Of a stretch of DNA of 7,534 nucleotides, positions 1 through 6,219 are shown one piece after another. Under the pieces are notes generated by a model. The model had not been told where the DNA came from and did not search any database. It worked only from the letters and a program-made list of their open reading frames with translations. The stretch's first letter is position 1, and each line of letters opens with the position of its first letter. Source of the DNA: an uncultured Clostridia bacterium (GTDB taxonomy: Bacteria > Bacillota > Clostridia > Saccharofermentanales > Saccharofermentanaceae); NCBI GenBank assembly GCA_946405115.1, contig CAMJGB010000090.1, forward strand, positions 1 to 7,534, read 5' to 3'. A program made the position numbers and the translations under genes.

Positions 1-179
1 CCAAGAATGACACGATCATCTTCATCTCGCACAGACTGTCCACGACCAGGATGGCGGATAGGATCTATCTGTTCGAGCATGGCACGATAAAGGAGCAAGG
101 AACTCACGATGAACTGATGGCTCTTAACGGCCGCTACCGTGAGATGTTCGACCGCCAGGCACAAAATTACATAGTCTGA
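1..179 (+). CDS. ABC exporter, ATP-binding C-terminus (partial, 5' end outside window)
   Basis: This is the last 58 residues of an ABC transporter nucleotide-binding domain, in the frame starting at base 3 and ending with TGA at 177-179. The fragment opens with DTIIFISHRLSTTRMADRIY, which holds the H-loop (switch) histidine in the SHRLST motif. It is followed by the usual D-x-I-x-x-x-x-x-G-x-I-x-E-x-G-x-H-x-E-L block and a C-terminal helix (YREMFDRQAQNYIV). The SHRLST and G-T-H-D-E-L pattern is typical of the half-size exporters with a fused membrane domain (MsbA/LmrA/TM287-288 type) rather than importers. Walker A, signature and membrane segments lie upstream, so the substrate cannot be inferred. 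The stop codon abuts the stop of the convergent dihydrouridine synthase gene with no base between them, and no hairpin with a U-tract follows it. Confidence 0.92.
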   Translation, partial: KNDTIIFISHRLSTTRMADRIYLFEHGTIKEQGTHDELMALNGRYREMFDRQAQNYIV

Positions 180-1118
180 TCACTTTGATAAGATGCTGTT
201 TACGATAGCATCGTATTCAGCGTATTTCTTCGCCTTCAGAAGATGCTTGATGTCGCGGTCTTTGCCGTCGAATAAGATTCGCCAATAAGTCCAAAGTTCT
301 CTCATCTTGTAGAGAACATTGATATCGGGCGACATTATCTTCTGATACTCATGATAGATGCTATCGTGCAATAACTTGAATTTCTTAAAGTCCGTTTCCG
401 TCTCTAATCCCTTAAGCTTATCTGCAAGAGACGGATCGGATATTAATCCTCTGCCGAGCATAATGGGATCGGGACTTACACCGAACATAGATGACAGATC
501 TTCGTAGTCTTTGCCGGTATAGATGTTTCCGTTATACACGAGAGGATTCTTGGAATGCTCCAAAGCATACGCATAGAATTCGCGTCGGGGCTCGCCCTTA
601 TATAAGTCTGATTTGATCCTCGGATGAACGATCAGTTCGTAAACGGGGAATGCATTAAATATATCCACAAGATCGTAGAACTCTTCAGGGTTATAGTAGC
701 CAAGTCTCGTCTTGATCGATATCTTCATGCCTTCGGATTCGCCGTAGGCGTAGATGTCGTCGAGGAACTTCTGAAGCGCAAGTGTTTCAGGGAGGAAGCC
801 CGCGCCTTTGCCTTTCGCGCAGACGGTTCCTGAAGGGCAACCGAGATTAAGATTAACTTCCGAATAACCCATAGCCTGAAGTTCCTTGGAAGCTTCAATA
901 AAGCAGTCGGATCTGCATGTCAGGATCTGTGGGACAAGATACATGCCCTTGTTGTTCTCGGGCGTGATGTCACGTCTTTCCTTCGGCGTTATGGGACAGT
1001 TCTCGGAAGGCGAGATAAAGGGTCCGAAGTACTTATCTATGTGACCGTAGATATCGTTGTAAATATTGCGGAATATATAACCTGTGATGCCTTCAAGCGG
1101 CGCGAAATAAATCTTCAT
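180..1118 (-). CDS. dus: tRNA-dihydrouridine synthase family protein
   Basis: A 312-residue FMN-dependent enzyme that reduces uridine to dihydrouridine in tRNA using NAD(P)H; cytoplasmic. The length fits the Dus family (about 310-350). Visible Dus landmarks are the N-terminal FAPLEGIT (residues 5-12), which lines the FMN site, NLNLGCPSGTV (89-99) with the probable catalytic Cys94, KTRLG (136-140), HPR (165-167), YNGNI (195-199) and LGRGL (221-225), the last four contacting the FMN phosphate and ring in known structures. The tail from about residue 245 is the small helical domain that binds tRNA. The overall pattern is closer to DusC-like clostridial proteins than to classical DusB, but the modified tRNA position cannot be assigned. 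The ATG start is supported by the conserved N-terminus, yet no Shine-Dalgarno precedes it and an extended -10 box sits 6 bases upstream, suggesting a leaderless transcript. It is monocistronic, divergent from the lipoprotein gene. Confidence 0.94.
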   Translation of the reverse strand: MKIYFAPLEGITGYIFRNIYNDIYGHIDKYFGPFISPSENCPITPKERRDITPENNKGMYLVPQILTCRSDCFIEASKELQAMGYSEVNLNLGCPSGTVCAKGKGAGFLPETLALQKFLDDIYAYGESEGMKISIKTRLGYYNPEEFYDLVDIFNAFPVYELIVHPRIKSDLYKGEPRREFYAYALEHSKNPLVYNGNIYTGKDYEDLSSMFGVSPDPIMLGRGLISDPSLADKLKGLETETDFKKFKLLHDSIYHEYQKIMSPDINVLYKMRELWTYWRILFDGKDRDIKHLLKAKKYAEYDAIVNSILSK

Positions 1119-1124
1119 GGGTAT

Positions 1125-1133
1125 ATTCTATCA
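1125..1133 (-). promoter_or_regulatory. Extended -10 promoter for the dihydrouridine synthase gene
   Basis: Read on the minus strand, these bases are TGATAGAAT, an extended -10 element (TGnTAnAAT, one mismatch from TATAAT). Six bases (ATACCC) separate it from the ATG, so the predicted start site at the seventh base is the A of the start codon. There is no good -35 hexamer at 16-18 bp spacing (CAAATT at 17 bp), which an extended -10 can tolerate. The assignment is from sequence only. Confidence 0.55.
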
Positions 1134-1154
1134 CGACGCACAAGTTAAATTTGC

Positions 1155-1183
1155 TTGATAAACCCGACCCGCATAACTACAAT
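1155..1183 (+). promoter_or_regulatory. Sigma-A type promoter for the lipoprotein gene
   Basis: TTGATA at 1155-1160 and TACAAT at 1178-1183 are separated by exactly 17 bp; each hexamer has one or two mismatches to TTGACA/TATAAT. The predicted start site is near 1190, giving a leader of about 20 bases that contains the ribosome binding site AGGGAGG at 1194-1200, nine bases before the ATG at 1210. The -35 box lies back to back with the -35 region of the divergent dihydrouridine synthase promoter, so one bound regulator could affect both. Confidence 0.7.
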
Positions 1184-1209
1184 AGGGGCAGTAAGGGAGG
1201 GATAAACAC

Positions 1210-2124
1210 ATGAAGATTTACAAGAGAAGCATTGCATTGATTCTGGTTGCCGGCATGATGCTGGCATCTTCCTGCGGCAAGACTGCTGAAGAAACAGCAG
1301 AAGAGACAACTGAAGCTGAGACAACAGTCGTTGAGACCACGGTTGAAGAAACAACAGCAGAGACAACCGAAGAGACAGCTGAGCAGACAGAAGAAACAGA
1401 AGCAACAGAAGAGTCTGAGGCTGTTGACAGACCTGATGCCATTACATTCGACATATCCGAATTCCCTTTTGAGATCGACGAATCCACATTCGTTGAGGCA
1501 TCAGAGAATATCGGTGGGACGGTTATGTACGGCACAGATGAATTTATGAGCTATGTCGGAAGCCTTCAGAGCGGTGAAGCCAGCGCGTTGGAACAGTACA
1601 TCTCCGGTATAGGAGTTGTTGTAAGCGGAGATGACGTTAATTCACTGATCGAACAGTTTGGAGATCCGTCTTCAGGCATGGGTACCGGTATCGACGAACA
1701 CCTGACAGATTTGGGCATATTCACGGCTGCAAATCCTATGTCACAGAGTTACCAGATCGTCGTTATGTACTACAAGGTTGATGACAGTGATTACCTCAAT
1801 GAGTGGTTTGATTCTGCATCGGATAATTTCTTAAACAGAATGCCTTCGCAGTTCACGGACAACGAAGACTTCGAGATGGACATGAATTGGTACACAGACG
1901 AAGACGGCGATGCTTATGCATTGCTTTCCCGTTTTGTTTTAACGGATGATGCAATTGAGGAAAGCGGTTATCCCGATCACTCCGGTGCATACATCGGAAT
2001 TTACGTCTCCGGCAACAACGCAATGTATATTTCCTTAACTGACTCCAGCACCGATGCAACAGGCATCGATATGCTGGATGAATTCTGCGATGTAATGGGC
2101 ATCATCAGCCCGGTAACTCAGTAA
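1210..2124 (+). CDS. Putative surface lipoprotein with Thr/Glu-rich linker, function unknown
   Basis: A 304-residue protein. Residues 1-21 are a lipoprotein signal peptide: basic MKIYKR, a hydrophobic stretch, then LASSC with the lipid-modified Cys22. The -3 residue is Ala rather than the commoner Leu, still acceptable for signal peptidase II. Residues 24-71 are an almost pure Thr/Glu/Ala linker that would hold the rest of the protein away from the membrane. Residues 75-304 form an acidic globular domain with alternating hydrophobic strands (for example GIGVVVSG, YQIVVMYYKV, GAYIGIYVSG). I do not recognise the domain. No catalytic motif is evident, so a binding or structural role at the cell surface is possible. 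The start is firm, with a strong ribosome binding site and promoter; it ends in tandem stops TAATAA. It appears monocistronic, with its terminator inside the opposing response regulator gene. Signal-peptide and linker layout are common for Clostridia lipoproteins. Confidence 0.85.
   Translation: MKIYKRSIALILVAGMMLASSCGKTAEETAEETTEAETTVVETTVEETTAETTEETAEQTEETEATEESEAVDRPDAITFDISEFPFEIDESTFVEASENIGGTVMYGTDEFMSYVGSLQSGEASALEQYISGIGVVVSGDDVNSLIEQFGDPSSGMGTGIDEHLTDLGIFTAANPMSQSYQIVVMYYKVDDSDYLNEWFDSASDNFLNRMPSQFTDNEDFEMDMNWYTDEDGDAYALLSRFVLTDDAIEESGYPDHSGAYIGIYVSGNNAMYISLTDSSTDATGIDMLDEFCDVMGIISPVTQ
1285..1422 (+). repeat. Degenerate Thr/Glu codon repeat in the lipoprotein gene
   Basis: About 46 codons drawn largely from GAA/GAG, ACA/ACT/ACC and GCA/GCT, in imperfect repeats of motifs such as GAAGAGACA, GAAACAACA and GAGACAACC. 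They encode EET/ETT/AEE-type units between the lipidated cysteine and the globular domain. The repeats are too diverged for a single clean unit length. They explain the Ser/Val-rich and Lys/Gln-rich open frames that appear on the other strand and in other frames of this stretch. Confidence 0.7.
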
Positions 2125-2136
2125 TAAAAAAGCAGA

Positions 2137-2766
2137 TTATTTCTTACCGGTAAGATAGTACACTGCAAGGGCTGTCCTGTGTGACAGCCCTTCTTTTGCA
2201 AGAATGGATGTAATGTAGTTCTTTACCGTGCCTTCGGAGATGAATAACTTAGCCGCGATCTCCTTGTTGGAAAGACCTTCGGCAACAGCACGTACGATCT
2301 CGAGTTCTCTCTCCGAATAATCTGAACCGTCGAACGCGCTGCCGGCACCCATATCGGTTCCCGTTAAAGATCCGAGCAGGGTCTCTTCCATTACGCTTAC
2401 CCCATTATATACGGATCTTATTGTCTGCTTCAGATGGTCCGGTGTGTGGTTCTTGATAAGGTAGCCGCTCGCGCCTCCTGCGATTGCCTGACGCACGAGA
2501 TCGTCATCGTCGAAAGTGGTGAGGATCAATACTTTGCCGAGACCTTCGCTCACGATGATCTTGGTAGCTTCGATGCCGTCCATCTCGGGCATCTGTATGT
2601 CCATCAGAAATACGTCGGGCTTATCCTTACGTGCAATCTCGATCGCGTCGCGTCCGTTAGATGCACAGCCCAACACCTCGAATCCTCCGTCGGTCTCAAG
2701 GATTATCTTCATTCCGTCTCTTACAAAATCGCTGTCGTCTGCGATGATGACCTTGATCTTATCCAT
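2137..2766 (-). CDS. NarL/FixJ-type response regulator (REC + LuxR HTH)
   Basis: A 209-residue DNA-binding response regulator, partner of the kinase encoded just upstream. The receiver domain (1-120) has the acidic pair Asp10/Asp11, phosphoacceptor Asp56 in FLMDIQMPEMDG, Thr83 in LILTTFDD, and Lys105 in GYLIKN, so all residues needed for phosphorylation are present. Residues 147-206 are a LuxR-type helix-turn-helix: SERELEIVRAVAEGLSNKEI, then ISEGTVKNYITSILAKEGLS. A short linker (125-147) joins the two. The ATG lies one base after the kinase stop, with ribosome binding site AGGAGG at 2773-2778 inside the kinase gene, so the two are translationally linked. It is the last gene of the five-gene operon. 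I see no convincing terminator for the operon on the minus strand: past the stop there is only a short T-run with a weak palindrome before it. It probably binds the 7059-7074 palindrome (inference). Confidence 0.95.
   Translation of the reverse strand: MDKIKVIIADDSDFVRDGMKIILETDGGFEVLGCASNGRDAIEIARKDKPDVFLMDIQMPEMDGIEATKIIVSEGLGKVLILTTFDDDDLVRQAIAGGASGYLIKNHTPDHLKQTIRSVYNGVSVMEETLLGSLTGTDMGAGSAFDGSDYSERELEIVRAVAEGLSNKEIAAKLFISEGTVKNYITSILAKEGLSHRTALAVYYLTGKK
2167..2197 (+). terminator. Rho-independent terminator of the lipoprotein gene, inside the opposing response regulator CDS
   Basis: AAGGGCTGTC (2167-2176), loop CTGTGT, GACAGCCCTT (2183-2192): a perfect 10-bp stem followed by CTTTT on the plus strand, 42 bases after the lipoprotein stop. 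On the minus strand the hairpin exists but is not followed by a T-run, so it should act only in the plus direction. The same bases encode the EGLSHRTAL segment of the regulator's DNA-binding domain. Confidence 0.75.
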
Positions 2767-2767
2767 A

Positions 2768-3907
2768 TCATTCCTCCTGCATCGGTATCAGCATGTTCAC
2801 GGTAAATCCTGCATTGGCGCCTGTCTCGAAGTCGAGGATTCCGCCCGCGCTTCTCATTCTCTGTCTCATGCCGGATATTCCCATACCGTCTGTTATGGAG
2901 ACGCAGCCGACACCGTCATCGGATATGCTGCATCTTACCATCTTGTTCATTACGACGATCTTTATGTTGATGTGCTTGCACTTCGAGTACTTCATCGAAT
3001 TTGATACAGCCTCGTATGCGTTATCGAGGATGATCTCCCACTGCTTGTCTGTGATCAGGGAGATGTCGCCGTCGGTATTAAGCTCCGCCTCGACACCCTT
3101 GTCGTTACAGTCCTCGCAAAGGTTCGTAAGCTGCACCATTGCAAGGCGCTTCTTCTCGGGTCTTTCCTTACGAAGGATGGCTCTTATCTCATCCATTCCT
3201 GTTCGAAGCTGGTCGATGACCGCCTGTATCATGTTTCTTGACCTCTCGGGGTCGCTTTCCATGAGAAGCTTAGATGCTTCAAGCTGGTAGATGGAACCGT
3301 TGATGTTGTGCCCGAGCTTATCGTGAAGTGTTTGCGAGAGTGATGCCCTCTCTTCAAGAATTCGGTTCTCCGCGAGGAGCATGTTACGCTGAAGTTCAGC
3401 CTTGGTCTCGGTCTCTTTAAGAGCGATGTCACGCTTAAGATCCTGTTCCTTCAAAGTGTCCTCGTACATCTGGCTTCTGTAAGGCTCAACTACGAAGTTG
3501 TTCTGCAGATAAAGAAGCGTCGTTACGAGGAAGAGCAGCAGCTTTTCGAAAAGCCCCATGGGACACGGTACGAGCGCTATGGGTATGACGGTAAGGTACC
3601 AGCGTATGCTTAATGTGAAGCACGACAGAAGCTCGAGTGCCGTGAAGAATGTGAGGGGGACGAAAGCCCTGCCGCCGATCACGAAGAGCGGCACGAGTAC
3701 GAGCATGCCTGCGAGAGGGAAGAGGAAGTGGTACTTTGACGGCGCGAATTCCCTTATGCACAACACGCATATGTAAACGGCGCAAAGCAGGAGTGACAAG
3801 TATGACACCCCTGCTCCGTCGTAGCTTAGGAATAAGCTATAGGCAGTATATACGAGCAACAGAATTATCCTTGATGCCCGGAAGAAAATGTTCTTAGTGT
3901 TGCCCAC
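2768..3907 (-). CDS. Membrane-embedded sensor histidine kinase (HisKA_3 / HATPase_c)
   Basis: A 379-residue kinase of the NarX/DesK/LiaS group. Residues 10-136 hold about five to six closely spaced hydrophobic segments (roughly 12-30, 34-51, 60-78, 84-114, 118-135) with only short connections, so no extracytoplasmic sensor domain is visible; such kinases typically sense changes in the membrane or depend on their transporter. A charged helical stretch (145-190) probably forms the dimer coiled coil. The HisKA_3 site is SQTLHDKLGHNINGS with phosphoacceptor His195. The ATP domain shows an N-box (AYEAVSNSMKYS, Asn303) and G-boxes DDGVGC (330-335) and GMGISGM (341-347). The start is GTG, in a TAGTG junction sharing one base with the stop of the upstream permease, with AGGAGG four bases before it. 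That spacing is a bit short, so initiation probably depends on reinitiation after the permease. Confidence 0.94.
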   Translation of the reverse strand: MGNTKNIFFRASRIILLLVYTAYSLFLSYDGAGVSYLSLLLCAVYICVLCIREFAPSKYHFLFPLAGMLVLVPLFVIGGRAFVPLTFFTALELLSCFTLSIRWYLTVIPIALVPCPMGLFEKLLLFLVTTLLYLQNNFVVEPYRSQMYEDTLKEQDLKRDIALKETETKAELQRNMLLAENRILEERASLSQTLHDKLGHNINGSIYQLEASKLLMESDPERSRNMIQAVIDQLRTGMDEIRAILRKERPEKKRLAMVQLTNLCEDCNDKGVEAELNTDGDISLITDKQWEIILDNAYEAVSNSMKYSKCKHINIKIVVMNKMVRCSISDDGVGCVSITDGMGISGMRQRMRSAGGILDFETGANAGFTVNMLIPMQEE

Positions 3908-5133
3908 TAAGCCTCCTGTTTCTTAAGTTTGATTCCTACATTACCTACACTCAATATTATCATCAAATAGGCTGCAGTGACTCCGCCGAGGAACAAGTAG
4001 ATCGTCTTGTCCTGTGTGAAGAACATCTCTACGCCCTCCATGAACCAGCGCTGCGGCATTGCATAGGAGATGCCCTTGATGACTGCAGAGGAGTCGTCGA
4101 GAGGGAAGTACAGGCCTGAGAAAAGCGATGACATGCACCATACTGTGAATGCTGCGAAGTTTGATGTCATGACTTCTCCCGCGAGGATTCCGAGCAGCAG
4201 ACTCAAAGTACTGAAGATGAGACCCTGAAGGAACACAAGAAGAATGAAGTTTGAAAGCTCGAGTCCCGTTCCTGCTAGGTTGAAGATTGCTGCACCGACT
4301 GCGAGGATGACGGTGATGATGCACGATACTATGAGGGTGCAGATGAACTTCGCCGTGAGGTATGTGATGTCACGCTCACCTGCAAGCTTGATCCTCGTGT
4401 AAACCATGTTCTTCTGCTCTTCGATAGCCGTGTGCGATATGAATGCACCGCAGAATACGAAGCCGAATGTCATGAACGAGAATGCGTAGCCTAATTCCAT
4501 CTTCTCATCAGTCTGCTCCGGGCTTAAAGTGCGGGTTCCTTCTGCTGCGATGCTGGTAATCTGTCTGCCCGGCATGTTCTCGCGGAACTCGTTAATGGTC
4601 TCGGGGCTTCCTGCGAGCATAAGCTGCTGCATGGAAAGCTTTACATCACTCTCGAAAAGCTCCGTTCTCGCATCATCGGATACAACATAGATGTTAAGTG
4701 CGTTCTCTGTGTCGCCTTCTTCTATGAGTTCGTCGAAGTCAGGTGTTAAGTAGAGGATTGCACCCATTCTGTCGTTATATGCATCGTTATCTATATGTGC
4801 TGTAAGCTCTTCTTCTGTTATGCCGGGAGTGGAAGCTCTGCAGACCGCATACATTCCGGTATCAGCAAGGTCGTTAAGAAGCTGCTCGCTCATCTCGCTT
4901 CCGGATGCATCGTAAACCTTGACCGTATATGCCTTAACGCCTCCGTAGTATGCGACTTTGTCATCTGCCTCGATCTCTACGATCTCGAGGATGCCGGCAG
5001 TGTCTTCTGCCAGCGTATAAGTCTCATTGGTGCTTAATATGAGAAGCGAAGCAATTGGGGCGAAGAGGAGAAAGAACCAGAACGCCTTGTTTCTGAATAA
5101 TAATTTAAGTGTTGATCTGATTATTGTCAGCAT
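3907..5133 (-). CDS. ABC-2 type transporter permease, second subunit
   Basis: A 408-residue membrane protein of the ABC-2 membrane family. One hydrophobic segment lies near the N-terminus (about 16-34), followed by a hydrophilic region of about 175 residues (35-212) predicted outside the membrane, then five segments (about 213-236, 262-286, 294-317, 322-344, 376-398). This 1+5 topology with a large first loop is the usual plan of the family. YTRIKLAGERDITYLTAKF (245-263) matches the cytoplasmic segment before the third helix that contacts the ATPase, and SYAMPQRWFMEG (356-367) matches the conserved Pro/Trp region before the last helix. It overlaps the end of the first permease by 7 bases; an AGAGG ribosome binding site precedes the ATG. 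It shares only the fold plan with the first permease, so the two probably form a heterodimer with the operon's ATPase. Substrate unknown. Confidence 0.9.
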   Translation of the reverse strand: MLTIIRSTLKLLFRNKAFWFFLLFAPIASLLILSTNETYTLAEDTAGILEIVEIEADDKVAYYGGVKAYTVKVYDASGSEMSEQLLNDLADTGMYAVCRASTPGITEEELTAHIDNDAYNDRMGAILYLTPDFDELIEEGDTENALNIYVVSDDARTELFESDVKLSMQQLMLAGSPETINEFRENMPGRQITSIAAEGTRTLSPEQTDEKMELGYAFSFMTFGFVFCGAFISHTAIEEQKNMVYTRIKLAGERDITYLTAKFICTLIVSCIITVILAVGAAIFNLAGTGLELSNFILLVFLQGLIFSTLSLLLGILAGEVMTSNFAAFTVWCMSSLFSGLYFPLDDSSAVIKGISYAMPQRWFMEGVEMFFTQDKTIYLFLGGVTAAYLMIILSVGNVGIKLKKQEA

Positions 5134-6218
5134 GCGTTGCCTCTCTTTCTGATGTTGCCTGCCGTGATTGCTGCAGCTGATGTAACAAGTGTCATTACTA
5201 CAGTTACTGCTATTGCTTTAACCACATAGTCGCTTCTTCCTGCTACGGATAATTCAACAAGTGATCTGTTGATGTAGTAGATGGGTGAGAGTTCCTTCAG
5301 ATTTTCCGGATGTGAAGAGAACAGATAAGTCTCGAATGAACCTCCGTAGAATCCGGCAATCCAGACGATTGCGAATGTTACCATGATGGTTGCCACGATG
5401 TTGTCGAAGATCGTATAGAACATAAGTCCCATCGATATCGCCGCATTAACTGCCAGGAATACTATGAGGACTGACAGAGGAATGTTGCCCCAGTGAATAC
5501 CGAACAGAAGCGATGATGTTATGGCTGCGATAAGTATTCCGATGCTTACTACTGCTACTGTGGGGATGAACTTCGAAAGATAGATCTTTGCTTCCGAAAG
5601 TCCTGCCACACGAAGCTTCTGAATGATCTTAAACTTCTTCTCGTTGTTGACGATGCTTGCGATACATACGATTCCGCACCAGAGGAAATATACGATCTCT
5701 ATGATGCCGTAGTAATCAGTGGAATCGATGGCGGGCATGAAGTCGTGATCAGTGATGTTAAGTTCAAACTCCGGGATCTGCTGTCCTGTCATGCCTGCAA
5801 TGATCCCCGTCTCGATGTTTCTTTCAAATGATGACATCATGTATTCGAGGATCTGTCCCTCGGTCTCGTGATCTGAACTTTTGTAGATCACATATGAGTC
5901 TTCTGTGAACTCCACGAAGCCTGCAAGATCATTTAATCTCATGATGTCTTCCGCTTTGCCGTCAGTGAATTCTATAAGGTTTATGTCATTCTCTTCAGCA
6001 ACTTCAGTTAAGCTGTCGATGTAAGGTGTCATCATATTCTCACCAGAGATCATGTATCCTGCCGAGAAGGTTTCCGCATCTTCATATGAAGCCATCAAGG
6101 AAGAGAATGCGGAGGACAATACCGCGATAAGAATGATGGGAGTAACCACGATGAGTATTACGTTCATCGAGCTTCTGCACATCAGTTTGATGTAGTTTTT
6201 TATTACATATAATATCAT
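5127..6218 (-). CDS. ABC-2 type transporter permease, first subunit
   Basis: A 363-residue membrane protein with the same plan as its downstream neighbour: one helix near the N-terminus (about 20-42), a hydrophilic extracytoplasmic region (43-165) smaller than that of the second permease, then helices at about 168-190, 217-240, 246-268, 272-293 and 332-354. FKIIQKLRVAGLSEAKIYLS (196-215) is the coupling segment typical of ABC-2 permeases, and LSPIYYINRSL (310-320) the conserved region before the last helix. The ATG follows the ATPase stop after one base, with GAGGG about 10 bases upstream. The C-terminus is basic (RKRGNAC) and reads through the start of the second permease. The pair of different permeases with a single ATPase resembles LnrM/LnrN of B. 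subtilis, which is family-level reasoning and not proof of the same substrate. Confidence 0.9.
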   Translation of the reverse strand: MILYVIKNYIKLMCRSSMNVILIVVTPIILIAVLSSAFSSLMASYEDAETFSAGYMISGENMMTPYIDSLTEVAEENDINLIEFTDGKAEDIMRLNDLAGFVEFTEDSYVIYKSSDHETEGQILEYMMSSFERNIETGIIAGMTGQQIPEFELNITDHDFMPAIDSTDYYGIIEIVYFLWCGIVCIASIVNNEKKFKIIQKLRVAGLSEAKIYLSKFIPTVAVVSIGILIAAITSSLLFGIHWGNIPLSVLIVFLAVNAAISMGLMFYTIFDNIVATIMVTFAIVWIAGFYGGSFETYLFSSHPENLKELSPIYYINRSLVELSVAGRSDYVVKAIAVTVVMTLVTSAAAITAGNIRKRGNAC

Positions 6219-6219
6219 G

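Noticed and set aside
201..215. Hairpin TACGAT-AGC-ATCGTA after the ABC exporter stop as its terminator
   Set aside because: Only a 6-bp A/T-rich stem with a 3-base loop and no proper T-run after it; it lies within the dihydrouridine synthase coding sequence.
1145..1549. Open frames on the minus strand and in another plus frame across the lipoprotein start
   Set aside because: They are low-complexity Ser/Val/Leu- or Gln/Lys/Arg-rich by-products of the Thr/Glu codon repeats, without ribosome binding sites or recognisable domains.
2125..2155. 14-bp palindrome TCTTACCGGTAAGA plus a T-run on the minus strand as terminator of the five-gene operon
   Set aside because: The possible stem is only 5 bp with a 4-base loop and is 11 bases away from the T-run, so it does not have the form of a rho-independent terminator.
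2434..3785. Several open frames of 67-165 codons opposite to or out of frame with the regulator and kinase genes
   Set aside because: All lie within well-supported two-component genes with intact domains, and none has protein-like composition or a recognisable motif.
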